Shown here: positions 47,601 through 57,452 of the stretch, piece by piece
How the letters are laid out: every line of letters begins with the position of its first letter
Numbering within the stretch: position 1 is the stretch's first letter
Translations under genes and position numbers: made by a program
The notes under the pieces: generated by a model
Databases searched by the model: none
What the model saw: the letters and a program-made list of their open reading frames with translations, nothing else
What the model was told of the DNA's origin: nothing
DNA from: Cytauxzoon felis
Lineage: Eukaryota > Apicomplexa > Aconoidasida > Piroplasmida > Theileriidae
Length of the DNA: 64,000 bases
Reading direction: 5' to 3'
Assembly: GCA_020283715.1 (NCBI GenBank)
Contig: JAIQCW010000012.1
Location: 1 to 64,000 of the forward strand

Positions 47601-48110
47601 TTTTGTTCCTCCGGGTAGATTTCCTGTTCTTAGGGGTTGACATCTTTCGTTCTTCCGGGTTGAATTTTTCTGTTCTTCCGGGTTAACACTCTTTGTTCTT
47701 CCGGGTAGAATTTCCTCTACATCACCTTCGCCACGATCTCCGGGAGTGGCTCTACCCTTTAGGGATAGGTAATTGGAAGAGGCCTCCACGGCGAGTGGAA
47801 TAGAGGTGGATTGGACCTCGGTGGAAGAGCTGACGGCAGGATGGACCTCGGGTGGAGAAGCGATTGGAAGAGGTGAAGGTAGTGACTGGACCTCGAGTGG
47901 AGTTTCAGAATGATCTAGTTTGTGAGTGTAGGGACTATTAGTAGACAGTAATTCTGTTGGTATGTTTGAATGGTAGATTGTATTAAGATTGATGAAAGAT
48001 GGAATCTTTACAACTTTATTGAAATTTAATTTAGTTGTAACATTTATTGTATTAATATTTCTATAATAATGTATACTTGAAACATCTTCATTAATAAAGA
48101 TGATCACCAA
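44677..48110 (-). CDS. NOG1/OBG-type GTPase with two large exonic inserts
   Basis: Four exons: 45398-48110, 45233-45357, 44804-44861, 44677-44760; about 992 residues. GTPase motifs: P-loop IGHVNIGKTTLF (G1), NFTTRGI (G2), DTPGLLYRTN (G3), VITKGDESD (G4). The CRDAFNI helix and the segment before G1 match the NOG1 layout (helical N-domain, then G domain), so a ribosome-assembly role is likely, perhaps in an organelle. Repeat-derived inserts cover residues about 68-258 and about 553-805; the second starts some ten residues after G1 and separates it from G2. One surplus base in the T7 run at 46667-46673 breaks the frame; both sides fit one protein. Intron 2 holds another element. Confidence 0.82.
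44940..45200 (+). repeat. Palindromic element, C-B2, variant hairpin
   Basis: C arm with CCCTGAAGGG hairpin, then B2 and K. Antisense to the NOG1-like gene in its second intron (44862-45232). Confidence 0.88.
45675..46455 (-). repeat. Exonic palindromic complex inside a GTPase domain
   Basis: Two full elements and F units in one open frame. Host-order reading includes [33 protein letters not shown] (B1), [20 protein letters not shown] (B2), F peptides (YPEERKYSTRNNRN, INPEEQ), SLNYFPVNCISTPGDRGEG and a second B2. This is the largest insert in the window, about 250 residues. Confidence 0.9.
47335..47910 (-). repeat. Exonic palindromic complex, C-F-B2-B2
   Basis: Reads NYLSLKGRATPGDRGEG, F peptides (LPGRTKSVNPEEQ, STRKNERCQPLRTGNLPGG), [16 protein letters not shown] and [20 protein letters not shown] in the N-terminal domain of the NOG1-like protein. 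Confidence 0.9.
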
Positions 48111-48340
48111 TACTATAATCTCAAACAGTTTGAAAAAAAAATGTCTATCTTTGAAAAATATAATTTATAAAAATTACCAATCGAATTAAAATATAATTTC
48201 ATTTATTTATTTTTAAATAAAAATATTTTTTCAAAAAAAAATTCAATCTCAGTCCCCAAATGATAACAACGTAATCATAATTATTCTACAATGTAACATA
48301 AATTATATATCATTTTATATAAAAAATATTTCTTAATATA

Positions 48341-51300
48341 ATGTCAAAGGATAAGAATAAATCTAATATCGCAGATGAAATATTACCAGATGTACTTCAA
48401 ACATTTGAAAATGAAAATTGGTACGATATTACAATTAAAGATATCAAATCCCAATTGAATAATATAAATAATAATAATAAATGTAATTATACCGAAATTC
48501 TTAAAATCGGTAAAGAATTCCTTACCAAATTGTCAAAATCATATACAATTACTGTCTGTAAAAATGATTCTGAAGAAAAATGGCTACATAGCATCGCACA
48601 AAACCCACTACTCGATAATAGTATGTTTATACTAACGAAATATAAACCAATCTACAAATTAACCTGATGTTACCTCTACGTAGGTCGTTCCACTTACCAT
48701 TCCACCTGAAGTCGTCCTGCCGTTGCCACTAGGCGTGGAGCCTCTTCTATTTACTTCCCCTCGGATTCCCGTAGATCATCCTCGGTTTTTGTTAACCCGG
48801 AGGAACAAAAAAAGTTCAACCCAGAATAACAGACATGAACTTCGCCACGATCTACGGGAGTGGCATTACCGTTTACGGGAAGGTAATTAGAGAAGCTGAC
48901 GGCAGGAATGTAACCTCTGGTGAACGGCTAGTGGAAGAGTTGATGATAGTGATTGGACCTCTAGTGGATTTGTATTTGATGAATTATATTTAATTTATAG
49001 TATCATTAAAGAAGAGTGTTGGTACATTGAAGGATAGGATGGATTCGATGGCTGTATTGATATCTAAGAATCCATTAATGAATTGGATGATATTGGTTGA
49101 GTTATTAAATTTATGTAAGAATAAGAATACAAGAATTAAATTATTATCTATGGAAGTACTTTTTACATTATTTTTAGATTTATTACCTAAAAGAAAATTG
49201 AAATTTATTAATCAAATCGATGAAAATAAATTGAAATTAATTAATAATTATGTTAATGTCATTAAAAATAATAATAATAAATCATATAATACACATAATA
49301 ATACCGCCAGAAATCTACTTATCGCTATCATATTCGAAGACTTTATCAAAAGTAGCTACTCCACATATATACAGGTATACCTTAATACATCAAAACTAAT
49401 TCAATACAATTCCACCTTGTATTCCACTCGCTGTTCCACTTGAGGTCGTCTTGCAGACAGCTCTTCTATTTACCTCCCCCTTCGCTTCCCTGAGATCAGC
49501 TACGGGTTCCACCTCCACCTGAGGTTACATCTACTATATTCGAGGACTGTTCTTCCGGGTTGACACTTTTTATTCCTCCGGGTAGAATTCCTGTTCTTAG
49601 GGGTTGAACATTATTACGTTCTTCCGGGTAGACATTATACCGAGGATGATCTACGGGAATCCGAGGGGAGGTAAATAGAAGAGCTGACGGCAGGATGAAC
49701 CTCAGGTGTAATATTACATTACATAATATATATATATATATATATAATATAGATATTATCGGATATAATGCGTGATGGTGAGTTATTTATACAGAGGCGT
49801 GCTTGTGAATTTTGTATTGAATTGTTGATAAATCGTCCGGAACAAGAGGATATTTTATTAGAGATTTTATTGAATAGGATTGGTAATAAAGATAAGAAAG
49901 TATCAGCTACTGGTATGAAACTTATAGATCGTCTTTTAGAAAAACATCAAGCAATGAAATATCCAATTGTTAAAAAAATTTATAAAAAAGTTACAAATAT
50001 ATTAGAAATTATTACATTAAACTATAAAAAATGTACACAAAAAAAGAAAAATATATACTTTTTAAGTATGTAATATCATAATTATCATCATATCTATTCA
50101 GATAATGAAATCATAGATTCACTCAAATCAATCTATCATTATATCACATTCATCTCCAAACTCAAATACACAAAGTATGTTCACAACCATACAATCCTTA
50201 TCTATATTACATCATCCCTTTCACCAGCCATTCCACCTGGGGTTACAACCTTATCTTTCCCATTGCATGGAGCTCCTTTATTTACTTCCCCTTCCAGCTC
50301 CCGTAGATCGCTTACAGGTATTCCACTTGAGGTCATATCACTAACTTCCTGTTCTTCCGGGTAGACACTCTTTGTTCCCGGGTTAAACTTCTTCAGTTCC
50401 TCCGGGTAGAATTCCTATTATTAGGGGTAGACATTATACCGAGGATGATCTACGGGAATCCGAAGGGAAGTAAATAGAAGAGCTGACGGCAGGACAAGAC
50501 CTCAGGTGGAACAGATGTGGACTGTTTATATTTCATTTATATTATTTCTATTAATATATTTCATATTTATTTAGATCGGAGTATAATGTATTGATGGAAT
50601 CATATTATTGTTTTATGAATTTATTGCCTGTTTTTTTTTCATTTCCAGAGAATAAATATGGATTACCATTATATGAATATGATGAATGTTCAAAAATTAT
50701 ACGTGTGATTTCTATTACAATTGAGAATTTATTGAAACAATTTGAACGATTTAAAGTAGATAAAGAAAAATTATTAGCAAATTATACTAAAGAAAATACT
50801 AATTATATCTTTAGAGCTGCACATAAACCCGTTTCAATTACAACAAATATATCATTACTCACATTAATCACATCTATACTACCACCAATGTATGTTCAAA
50901 ATCACCAATATTATTAATATCCTCTTCAATTCTACCATGTCTTCCTAATCTACATCTCTTCCACTCCCACTCGAGGTCCAGTACTACTCTCCTTCCACTC
51001 GGCGTGGAGGCCTTTTCTAATTACTTATCCCTGAAGGGTGATGCCACTCCCAGAGATCGTGGCGAGGTTGAGTACAGGACCTCAAGTGGAATACCCGTAG
51101 CTGATCTCAGGGAAGCGTAGGGGGAGGTAAATAGAAGAGGCTGACGGCAGGATGAAGAGAGGTGGAGAAGATAGTGGTAGAAGGGATTGATTGATATAAC
51201 AATTATTTTCATAATAGTAATCGTGTTTATAATTTGTTGTATGAGCGTTTATTGGATTTAAGGATGTATGAAGTATCGAATACACATTCTTTATTGATAT

Positions 51301-52669
51301 TGGTGAATAAAATGGTTATGAATGATAGTAATATAACTAGAATTGTAGCATTTGTTAAACGATTATTACAGGTATTATAACATCATTTATTTCTATAATT
51401 TATTCAATTTCAGATCACTTGTACCATTTCATCTAGTAATATTTCAATTCTAATCGGTCAAATATGCCATGGAATCATCGTCAAATTCAAACAACAAGTA
51501 GAAAATGTACTCAAATCCAATCATAATAATAACGAATACGAATATAATAAAAGAGACCCCTCTTTTACCATGGTTTGTTAATCATAACATAATAACACAA
51601 TAAACAAACCTTTGTCTAACCCACCTGATGCTCCACCTGAGGTCGTCCTGCCGTCAGCTCTCCACCTGAGGTCCAATCTACCTATCTTCCACTCGCCGTG
51701 GTGGCCTCTTCCAATTACCTATCTCTAAAGAGTATAGCCACTCCCGGAGATCGTGGCGGTGAAGAAGGTAGTGCATGTAACCTCAAGTGGAATACCCGTA
51801 GCTGATCTCAGGGAAGCGGAGGGGGAAGTAAATATAAGAGCTGTCTGCAAGACCTACGGTAGAGGTAACCTCAGGTGGATATAATTTTGATGATTTATAT
51901 TTAATTTGTATAGGCGGATAAATCTCATTTATGGGAGTTGATGTTATATTCGGTATCATATCATCCTGTTGTATATGATGTATTTATTGATATTTATAGA
52001 AATACTAATAAATGTTATGATGATATGGAAATGATTGAGAATTTTAGGCGATTTGCATTATTTCAAGAGATGAGTATATTTTCTGGTTCATTACAGCATG
52101 GTGAGTATCAGTATACTCTTGAAAAGTATTGGAAAAAGGATAAAAAATCATTATCATATCAATTACCTTTTAAAAAATATTATGAATATAAGTCAAATGT
52201 TAATAAAATTATTGGTATTACTTCTGAAATATCTGATATCGATACTGAATCTGAAGTAGAATTACCCGCAGCTGATCTCAGGGAAGCGGAGGGGGAGGTA
52301 AAAGGAAGAGGCACCACGCCTAGTGGAATGACATCGGATGAAAGTGTAGAAGACAGTGAAATGATATCTGATGAAGATGAGGAAGTAGAAGAAGAAGAGG
52401 AAGAAGAATCGGATTTGAGTGACATAGATATTGAGGATGATGTTACGGATGATTTGGATGAGAGTGATGATGATATTAGTGATCGAGAGGAAGAGGAAGA
52501 AGAGGATGACGATGATGTAGATGATGATGTAAAAGAATTTAACAATAAGAGGAAATCTGATATAGATTTATCATTTAAAGAAAGGAAGAAGGAATTGAAT
52601 AAACGTTTAAAATCAACAACAAAAGGAAGTTTTGCACAATTAACAGATGATATAAAAGAATTTTTATAA
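48341..52669 (+). CDS. MAK21: MAK21/NOC1 (CEBPZ-type) ribosome-assembly protein
   Basis: Pre-60S assembly factor that pairs with NOC2 in the nucleolus. Eight exons: 48341-48620, 49001-49374, 49753-50065, 50102-50174, 50575-50889, 51218-51371, 51414-51572, 51914-52669; 807 residues, all phases fitting. Family text: KSVGTLKDRMDSMAVLISKN, LLPKRKLKFINQ, NRIGNKDKKVSATGMKLIDR, then the CBF domain (NRVYNLLYERLLDLRMYE, RIVAFVKRLLQ, LMLYSVSYHPVVYDVFIDIY). The C-terminus is long, acidic (Glu/Asp runs) and then basic, as in orthologues. Five of seven introns carry palindromic elements, and a lone B arm is translated just before the acidic region. Confidence 0.92.
48665..48975 (-). repeat. Palindromic element, B3-F-C
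   Basis: D, K, B3 arm, two F units and a C arm whose loop is exactly that of the B arms (GATCTACGGGA). Antisense to MAK21, in intron 1. Confidence 0.88.
49410..49715. repeat. Palindromic cassette, B2 - F - B3
   Basis: Inverted B2 arm, four F units, B3 arm, in MAK21 intron 2, followed by a (TA)n stretch at 49728-49748. Confidence 0.88.
50220..50522. repeat. Palindromic cassette, B1 - F - B3
   Basis: Inverted B1 arm, F units, B3 arm, in MAK21 intron 4 (50175-50574). Same plan as the copy in intron 2 but with a different left arm. Confidence 0.88.
50958..51185 (+). repeat. Palindromic element, K-C-B2, variant hairpin
   Basis: C arm with CCCTGAAGGG hairpin and B2 arm, sense to MAK21, in intron 5 (50890-51217). 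Confidence 0.88.
51618..51885 (+). repeat. Palindromic element, K-C-B2
   Basis: Both ends, D, K, C and B2 modules are close to consensus; sense to MAK21, in intron 7 (51573-51913). A good reference copy. Confidence 0.92.
52256..52335 (+). repeat. Exonic lone B2 arm
   Basis: Reads [20 protein letters not shown] in the MAK21 frame, ending in a K linker. The smallest exonic copy in the window. Confidence 0.88.
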
Positions 52670-52678
52670 GAAATTTAT

Positions 52679-53814
52679 TTATTTAATAGTTAATTTAATT
52701 AATTTAAATTGTTCATCTATTTTACATACAGTAAGATCCTATCATATTGAAATGAATTCTAGTTTTATAAAAAAAAACGTACAACTTCAAGTTCATTTTT
52801 ACCGTATAATAATACAGTACCATTGAAATATGTAGGTTTTATTGTACCATCAATATTACCTATCCTTATACTCGAACCGATCTTATCAACCACCAATGAA
52901 TTATTCTAAAATTTAAATTTACAACAAATGAATTAAAATCACTCATACATAATAATCATAAATATAATCTCATTAAGCTTCATCTTCTACCTGAGGTTAC
53001 CTATACCGAAGGCCCAACCTCTATCCGTCCTGCCGTCAGCTCGCCACCTGAGGTTACAACCTTGTCTTCCACTGGGCGTGGAGCCTCCCTTATTTACCTC
53101 CCCCTTCGCTTCCCTGAGATCAGCTACGGGTTCCACTTGAGGTCCAATCACTGATTTCATTTTCATGTCCAAAATTTGAAGGAAATTCTTAATTTCTGGG
53201 GAAACTCATGAAGATATCTCAATGATTATTGGATCTAATATTAATGTTAATACTTCATTGAAAAGGTCTTTGATTATTGTATTGAGTTTACTGAATTTCA
53301 TTAGATTCTCAGTTATATTCATTGAGTTATCCGAACAAACATGAATTCCGTCACTTTAGTCGTATCTCGGCGAGATTAGGTTTTTAACCTCAGGTGGGAC
53401 CTGGAAGCGATCTATGGGAGCTGGAAGGGGAAATAAATAGAGGAGCTGTCTGCAAGACGAAGAGAGTTGGATTGGACTTCAGGTGGAAGATGAAGATAAA
53501 TGAGATTGTAACTTCATGAAAGGTATAAAATCATGTTAATTGGTTATATTATATATACCTTGCAGGTATTTTTGATGAATTTGTAGCATTCTTGCTGTAA
53601 TTGGAGTGTGTAGACAAGTGTTTAGATAACAAACTGTTTTTGAAAGTTTATTGAACTTTAAAATTGCGATTGAAATTGTATATAAAAGTCCGATTAGAAA
53701 TAGTGTTATTGTATATTTGCCTTTGTCATGATGATTATTTGTATAATTATTATCAATGTCTGAATTATGAATCTCCCATTTGGATCCTTTATTTTTGATA
53801 TCATATTTTGATTT
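52679..53814 (-). CDS. Probable mitochondrial membrane protein, 5' end unresolved
   Basis: Supported exons: 53559-53814, 52783-52905, 52679-52738. The first encodes a polar stretch and one membrane segment (YTITLFLIGLLYTISIAIL), the others a small strand-rich end (SLVVDKIGSSIRIGNIDGTI, PTYFNGTVLLYGKNELEV). Layout is loosely like TMEM223-type proteins; unproven. No ATG is found in frame at the 5' side, so a first exon upstream is missing. The junction across the long intron (52906-53558) is one base out of phase, which may be another surplus base in the A5 run near 53565. Stop lies 10 bases from the convergent MAK21 stop. Confidence 0.5.
52980..53495. repeat. Palindromic cassette, B2 - E - B1
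   Basis: D, K, inverted B2 arm, E unit (about 53150-53388) and B1 arm in the long intron of the membrane-protein gene. The E unit shares a private variant (TTTGATTATTGTATTGAGTT) with the copy at 55315. Confidence 0.88.
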
Positions 53815-54366
53815 CTGTATATGATTTATATAAATATTGGATTAAAATAACATATTCATACATTAAAAATACTTAAAATTTTCTTTTTTATTAGATATGG
53901 TTGATTTTTATAGTCTAATAATGTTAATTTATCCTAAGATGATATTAATAATTATATAATTAAGTTATACATTTATAAAATTTGTTTTTTTTAGATAAAT
54001 ATTATTCTAAAATTTAATATAAAATTTTAAGAAGATTTCAAATTACATTTGTATTATCATTAGTTAAAATAGCCCAAAACCCTAAAGAATCGATACTTTT
54101 TAATTTCTATAATTAAATGAAATGAAATAAAATAAAATAAAATTTTATACATTTTTATAATTTAATGTATATAAATTATAATTTTCATATCTTCTGTATA
54201 TTATTAAATGTATATTTAATTAATTAATGATCAAATTTACTTTAATAAATACCATTTTAATAACTGTATAATACTAAAAATAGAATATGAAGTAATAATA
54301 TAATATTTATAATTTATATTATTAAACATTATTTTTGTTTCTATTTTAAAATTAAAATAATATGAA
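53815..54366. other. Divergent spacer, A+T-rich
   Basis: Between the start regions of the membrane-protein gene and TRM82. Probably contains the missing first exon of the former; an open stretch around 53880-53940 on the minus strand is a candidate but does not splice in phase. Otherwise only long A/T runs. Confidence 0.4.
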
Positions 54367-56095
54367 ATGGAATTATTAAATGGTTATATATATAGATTAC
54401 CATTTATAATTTGGTATGAAAAGGATTTATTAATTTATTCATCCGGTTCAGTATTATATATTTATAATATAAAGTTTGTATTTATTATTAAATTTATTTT
54501 ATATTTCAATTTAGAATATATAAATTAATCAATAAATTTGAAAATTTATTCGGTAACTCTTCAATAACTTCAATAAATGTATAAAAATTTTATTTTATAT
54601 TTCAATTAATTTTTTATATATCAGGTCAATAAAAATTTAAATCAATTAATAATTACTAATGATGATAAATTTATTTTTATTTTAAATGAAGATTATGAAA
54701 TCATATTTAAGAGGTAAAAATTAAATTATTCATACAAATTAATATCATTTATCATTAGAAAATGTAGTAAAAAAATCATTGATGCAATTATTATCGATGA
54801 TAATCATATAATATATGCCAATGTCTTTGGTGATTTAATCTCATTAACACAAGATAATGAATTATGCGGTTACTCACATTACTCCGCAATCACATCCTCA
54901 TTAATCATTAACAATTATATAATCACCGGTAATAAAGACGGTAAAATCGTACGAAATAAAATACCCGATATACACCAAATCATCAACTACTATCATGGAT
55001 ATATCACGTATGTTCATACTCTATAACCCTTGCGATGTTTTCTGCTGTATCTTCCTTTCCATTCGCATCTTTCCTTCGTCTTGCAGACAGCAATCCACCT
55101 GAGGTTACATCAACATTTCCTTGTCTTGCAGACAGCTCTTATATTTAGCTCCCCTTCCAGCTCCCGTAGATCGCCTCCAGGAATTACACTTGAGGTCTAA
55201 TGACTACCTTCATTTTTACCTCTAAATTTTGAAGGAAAATCTCAATTTCTGGAGAAACTCATGAAGATTACTCAATCATCATTGAATGAATTTCTAATGT
55301 TAATACTTCATTGAAAAGGTCTTTGATTATTGTATTGAGTTTACTGAATTTCATTAGATTCTCAGTTATATTCATTGAGTTATCCGAACAAACATGAATT
55401 CCGTCACTTTAAACGTATCTCAGCGAGATTAGGTTTTTAACCTCAAGTGGAACCTGGAAGCGATCTATGGGAGCTGGAAGGGGAGATAAATAGAGGAGCT
55501 GACGGCAGGACTGACCTCAAGTGGAAAGGAAGGTGGATTAAACATCATTTTAATGATGATATTTAAATATAGATCGGTAGTATCGTTATTTGTAATAGAA
55601 GAGTATGAATTATTGGTATCGATATCGATAGATGGTATGATAAAGATGTGGTTATTGGATGATGAATATGAAATATGGAAGTTTGAGATGTCTGTGGATG
55701 ATATACCTATGAAATTATTATGGGATAAAAATAATAAAATATTAATAATAGTGTATAATAATTACTTAAAATTTATGATGTTTGATATAAATTTAATAAA
55801 TGATAAATTAAATATCAAATTGATTAATAATTTTAATGTTGATAATTTAGAATTAATAATACAATCGTGTATTATAATATACCAATTTGATAATACATTC
55901 TTATATGTTGTTGATATTAATGGTAATTTATCTATTCTATTAATTTATAAAAATATGATCGATGAATATAAACAACTTGATGTAATACACAATAAATACA
56001 TCAATATCGCTAAATTCAAATCACATCTTAACATTCATAGCACTACATCCAATGCAACACCTATAGATATCTCTAAACATAATGATATACACTAA
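54367..56095 (+). CDS. TRM82: TRM82/WDR4-like WD-repeat subunit of tRNA m7G methyltransferase
   Basis: Five exons: 54367-54473, 54515-54578, 54625-54713, 54759-55007, 55573-56095; 343 residues. Weak WD-type repeats: an opening IIWYEKDLLIYSSGSVLYIY, then IIYANVFGDLISLTQDN, HYSAITSSLIINNYIITGNK with DGKIVRNKIP, and VSLFVIEEYELLVSISIDGM with IKMWLLDDEYEIW. The order and spacing suit Trm82/WDR4, which stabilises the Trm8 catalytic subunit, but divergent beta-propellers are easily confused. Intron 4 is 565 bases because of an E cassette. Confidence 0.65.
55045..55545. repeat. Palindromic cassette, B1 - E - B1
   Basis: D linkers, inverted B1 arms and an E unit (about 55208-55438) in intron 4 of the TRM82-like gene. 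Confidence 0.88.
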
Positions 56096-56214
56096 ATTAC
56101 ACTTAATTTCATTATATATCACAATTAATAATTATAATAACTATTCTGTTATATACTGTACATTATTATTCAATATATTTTTAATTTCATAAATTACTAT
56201 TCTAATAATTTATC

Positions 56215-56615
56215 CCTAAACGATAGAATTAAAGCACAGATTTTGTTGCGCCATGCACTACGAAAAGATAGTTAAACTCACATAACCCTATAATTATAGG
56301 GATAAAAAACACCATATACCCCATATAATTAATTTTAATTAAAGATTTCTTTCTTAATATAATATATACTTATATAATAATACAATTGAAGGATGATATA
56401 TAGTTGTAGGAAGGTATATATCTATTCGTATAAATAATTAATATAATATATATACTATATAAATACTAACATGATGTGAAGTATACTAACCATATTATAC
56501 TTGTAATAATACTAACTATATATACTATAATAAATTAATAAAATATTATATAAAGATTGTAAATAGTATTATATATAAATTATAGTATTATAATTTTATA
56601 TGTAATTATTATTAG
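56215..56615 (+). repeat. R3 dispersed repeat, copy 1
   Basis: A+T-rich block shared with 59400-59780: CCCTATAATTATAGGGAT, TACAATTGAAGGATGAT and TACTAACATGATGTGAA occur in the same order. Its right edge abuts a B arm exactly as the other copy does. Confidence 0.7.
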
Positions 56616-56715
56616 TGTATTGACCTCAAGTGGAACCCGTAGCTGATCTCAGGGAAGCGAAGGGGGATGTAAATAGAGAAGCTGACGGCAGGACGATCAC
56701 AGGTGGAAGAGATAA
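56616..56715 (+). repeat. Lone B2 arm beside R3
   Basis: GACCTCAAGTGGAACCCGTA followed by B2 and D modules. No partner arm is clear on the left of R3 here. Confidence 0.82.
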
Positions 56716-57452
56716 TATGATGGAGACTTTGTGTGGAGCATAAACATAAAGTATATAAAAATTGTATGTAGTTAAATGTAAAATTATCATAAATTATCAT
56801 TCTATGACAATTACTACATAAATCTTAAGGAAAATGATATTTTATATCTCTAGGATGTAAAAAATATGGATGAGTATTGCATATGTAAAGGTTTCATAAT
56901 TGATGCTGAAGGCAGTGATAAAAATGTATGCAATAGATAATAATCCCAAATGACTAATGAAAATGATAATGACATAATATAAATTCTATATGTATCGTTT
57001 AAAATCGGTAGAGAAGTAAGAGATGTGTAGGAGAGATTAAATAAATTTTGATAATTAATTTTTAATGAATTAACCATGGGGGTATTGATAGTACCGGAAC
57101 GGTAAATTTTTTGAAAAATCTTTGAATATCGGCTTTAATTTCAAAGTACCAACTCACTATTGGATTATACCGATTTCAAGTATATAGAAAATCATAAAAT
57201 AATGTAGTTTTAATATTTAAATGGAAGTTTGTGTATTCTGTGTAATCGTCTATAGAATGTCAAAATTTTGTTATTAAACCTCTTAAATGTAGCTTTAAAT
57301 CTCTAATGGTAGTTTAATCTCTGTTTTAATGTTTGTATTTTCTAGTTTTTATGTTTAAATACTTGTTAAACTAGCAGAAATTTTTGTAAAATGGTAGTAA
57401 CTTATGTTAAATTTCAATGTAGTATCATTTAAATGAACAATTTTTCAGTATA

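Larger units (their letters stand above)
56096..57452. other. Long intergenic region with R3 repeat
   Basis: Contains the R3 copy and lone B2 arm listed separately. From 56720 to 57452 no gene, element or RNA is seen. Confidence 0.5.

Noticed and set aside
49728..49748. (TA)n run as a functional site
   Set aside because: Ordinary simple repeat in an A+T-rich intron end.
52180..52545. Serine-rich minus-strand ORF
   Set aside because: Mirror image of the acidic Glu/Asp tail of MAK21; no independent support.
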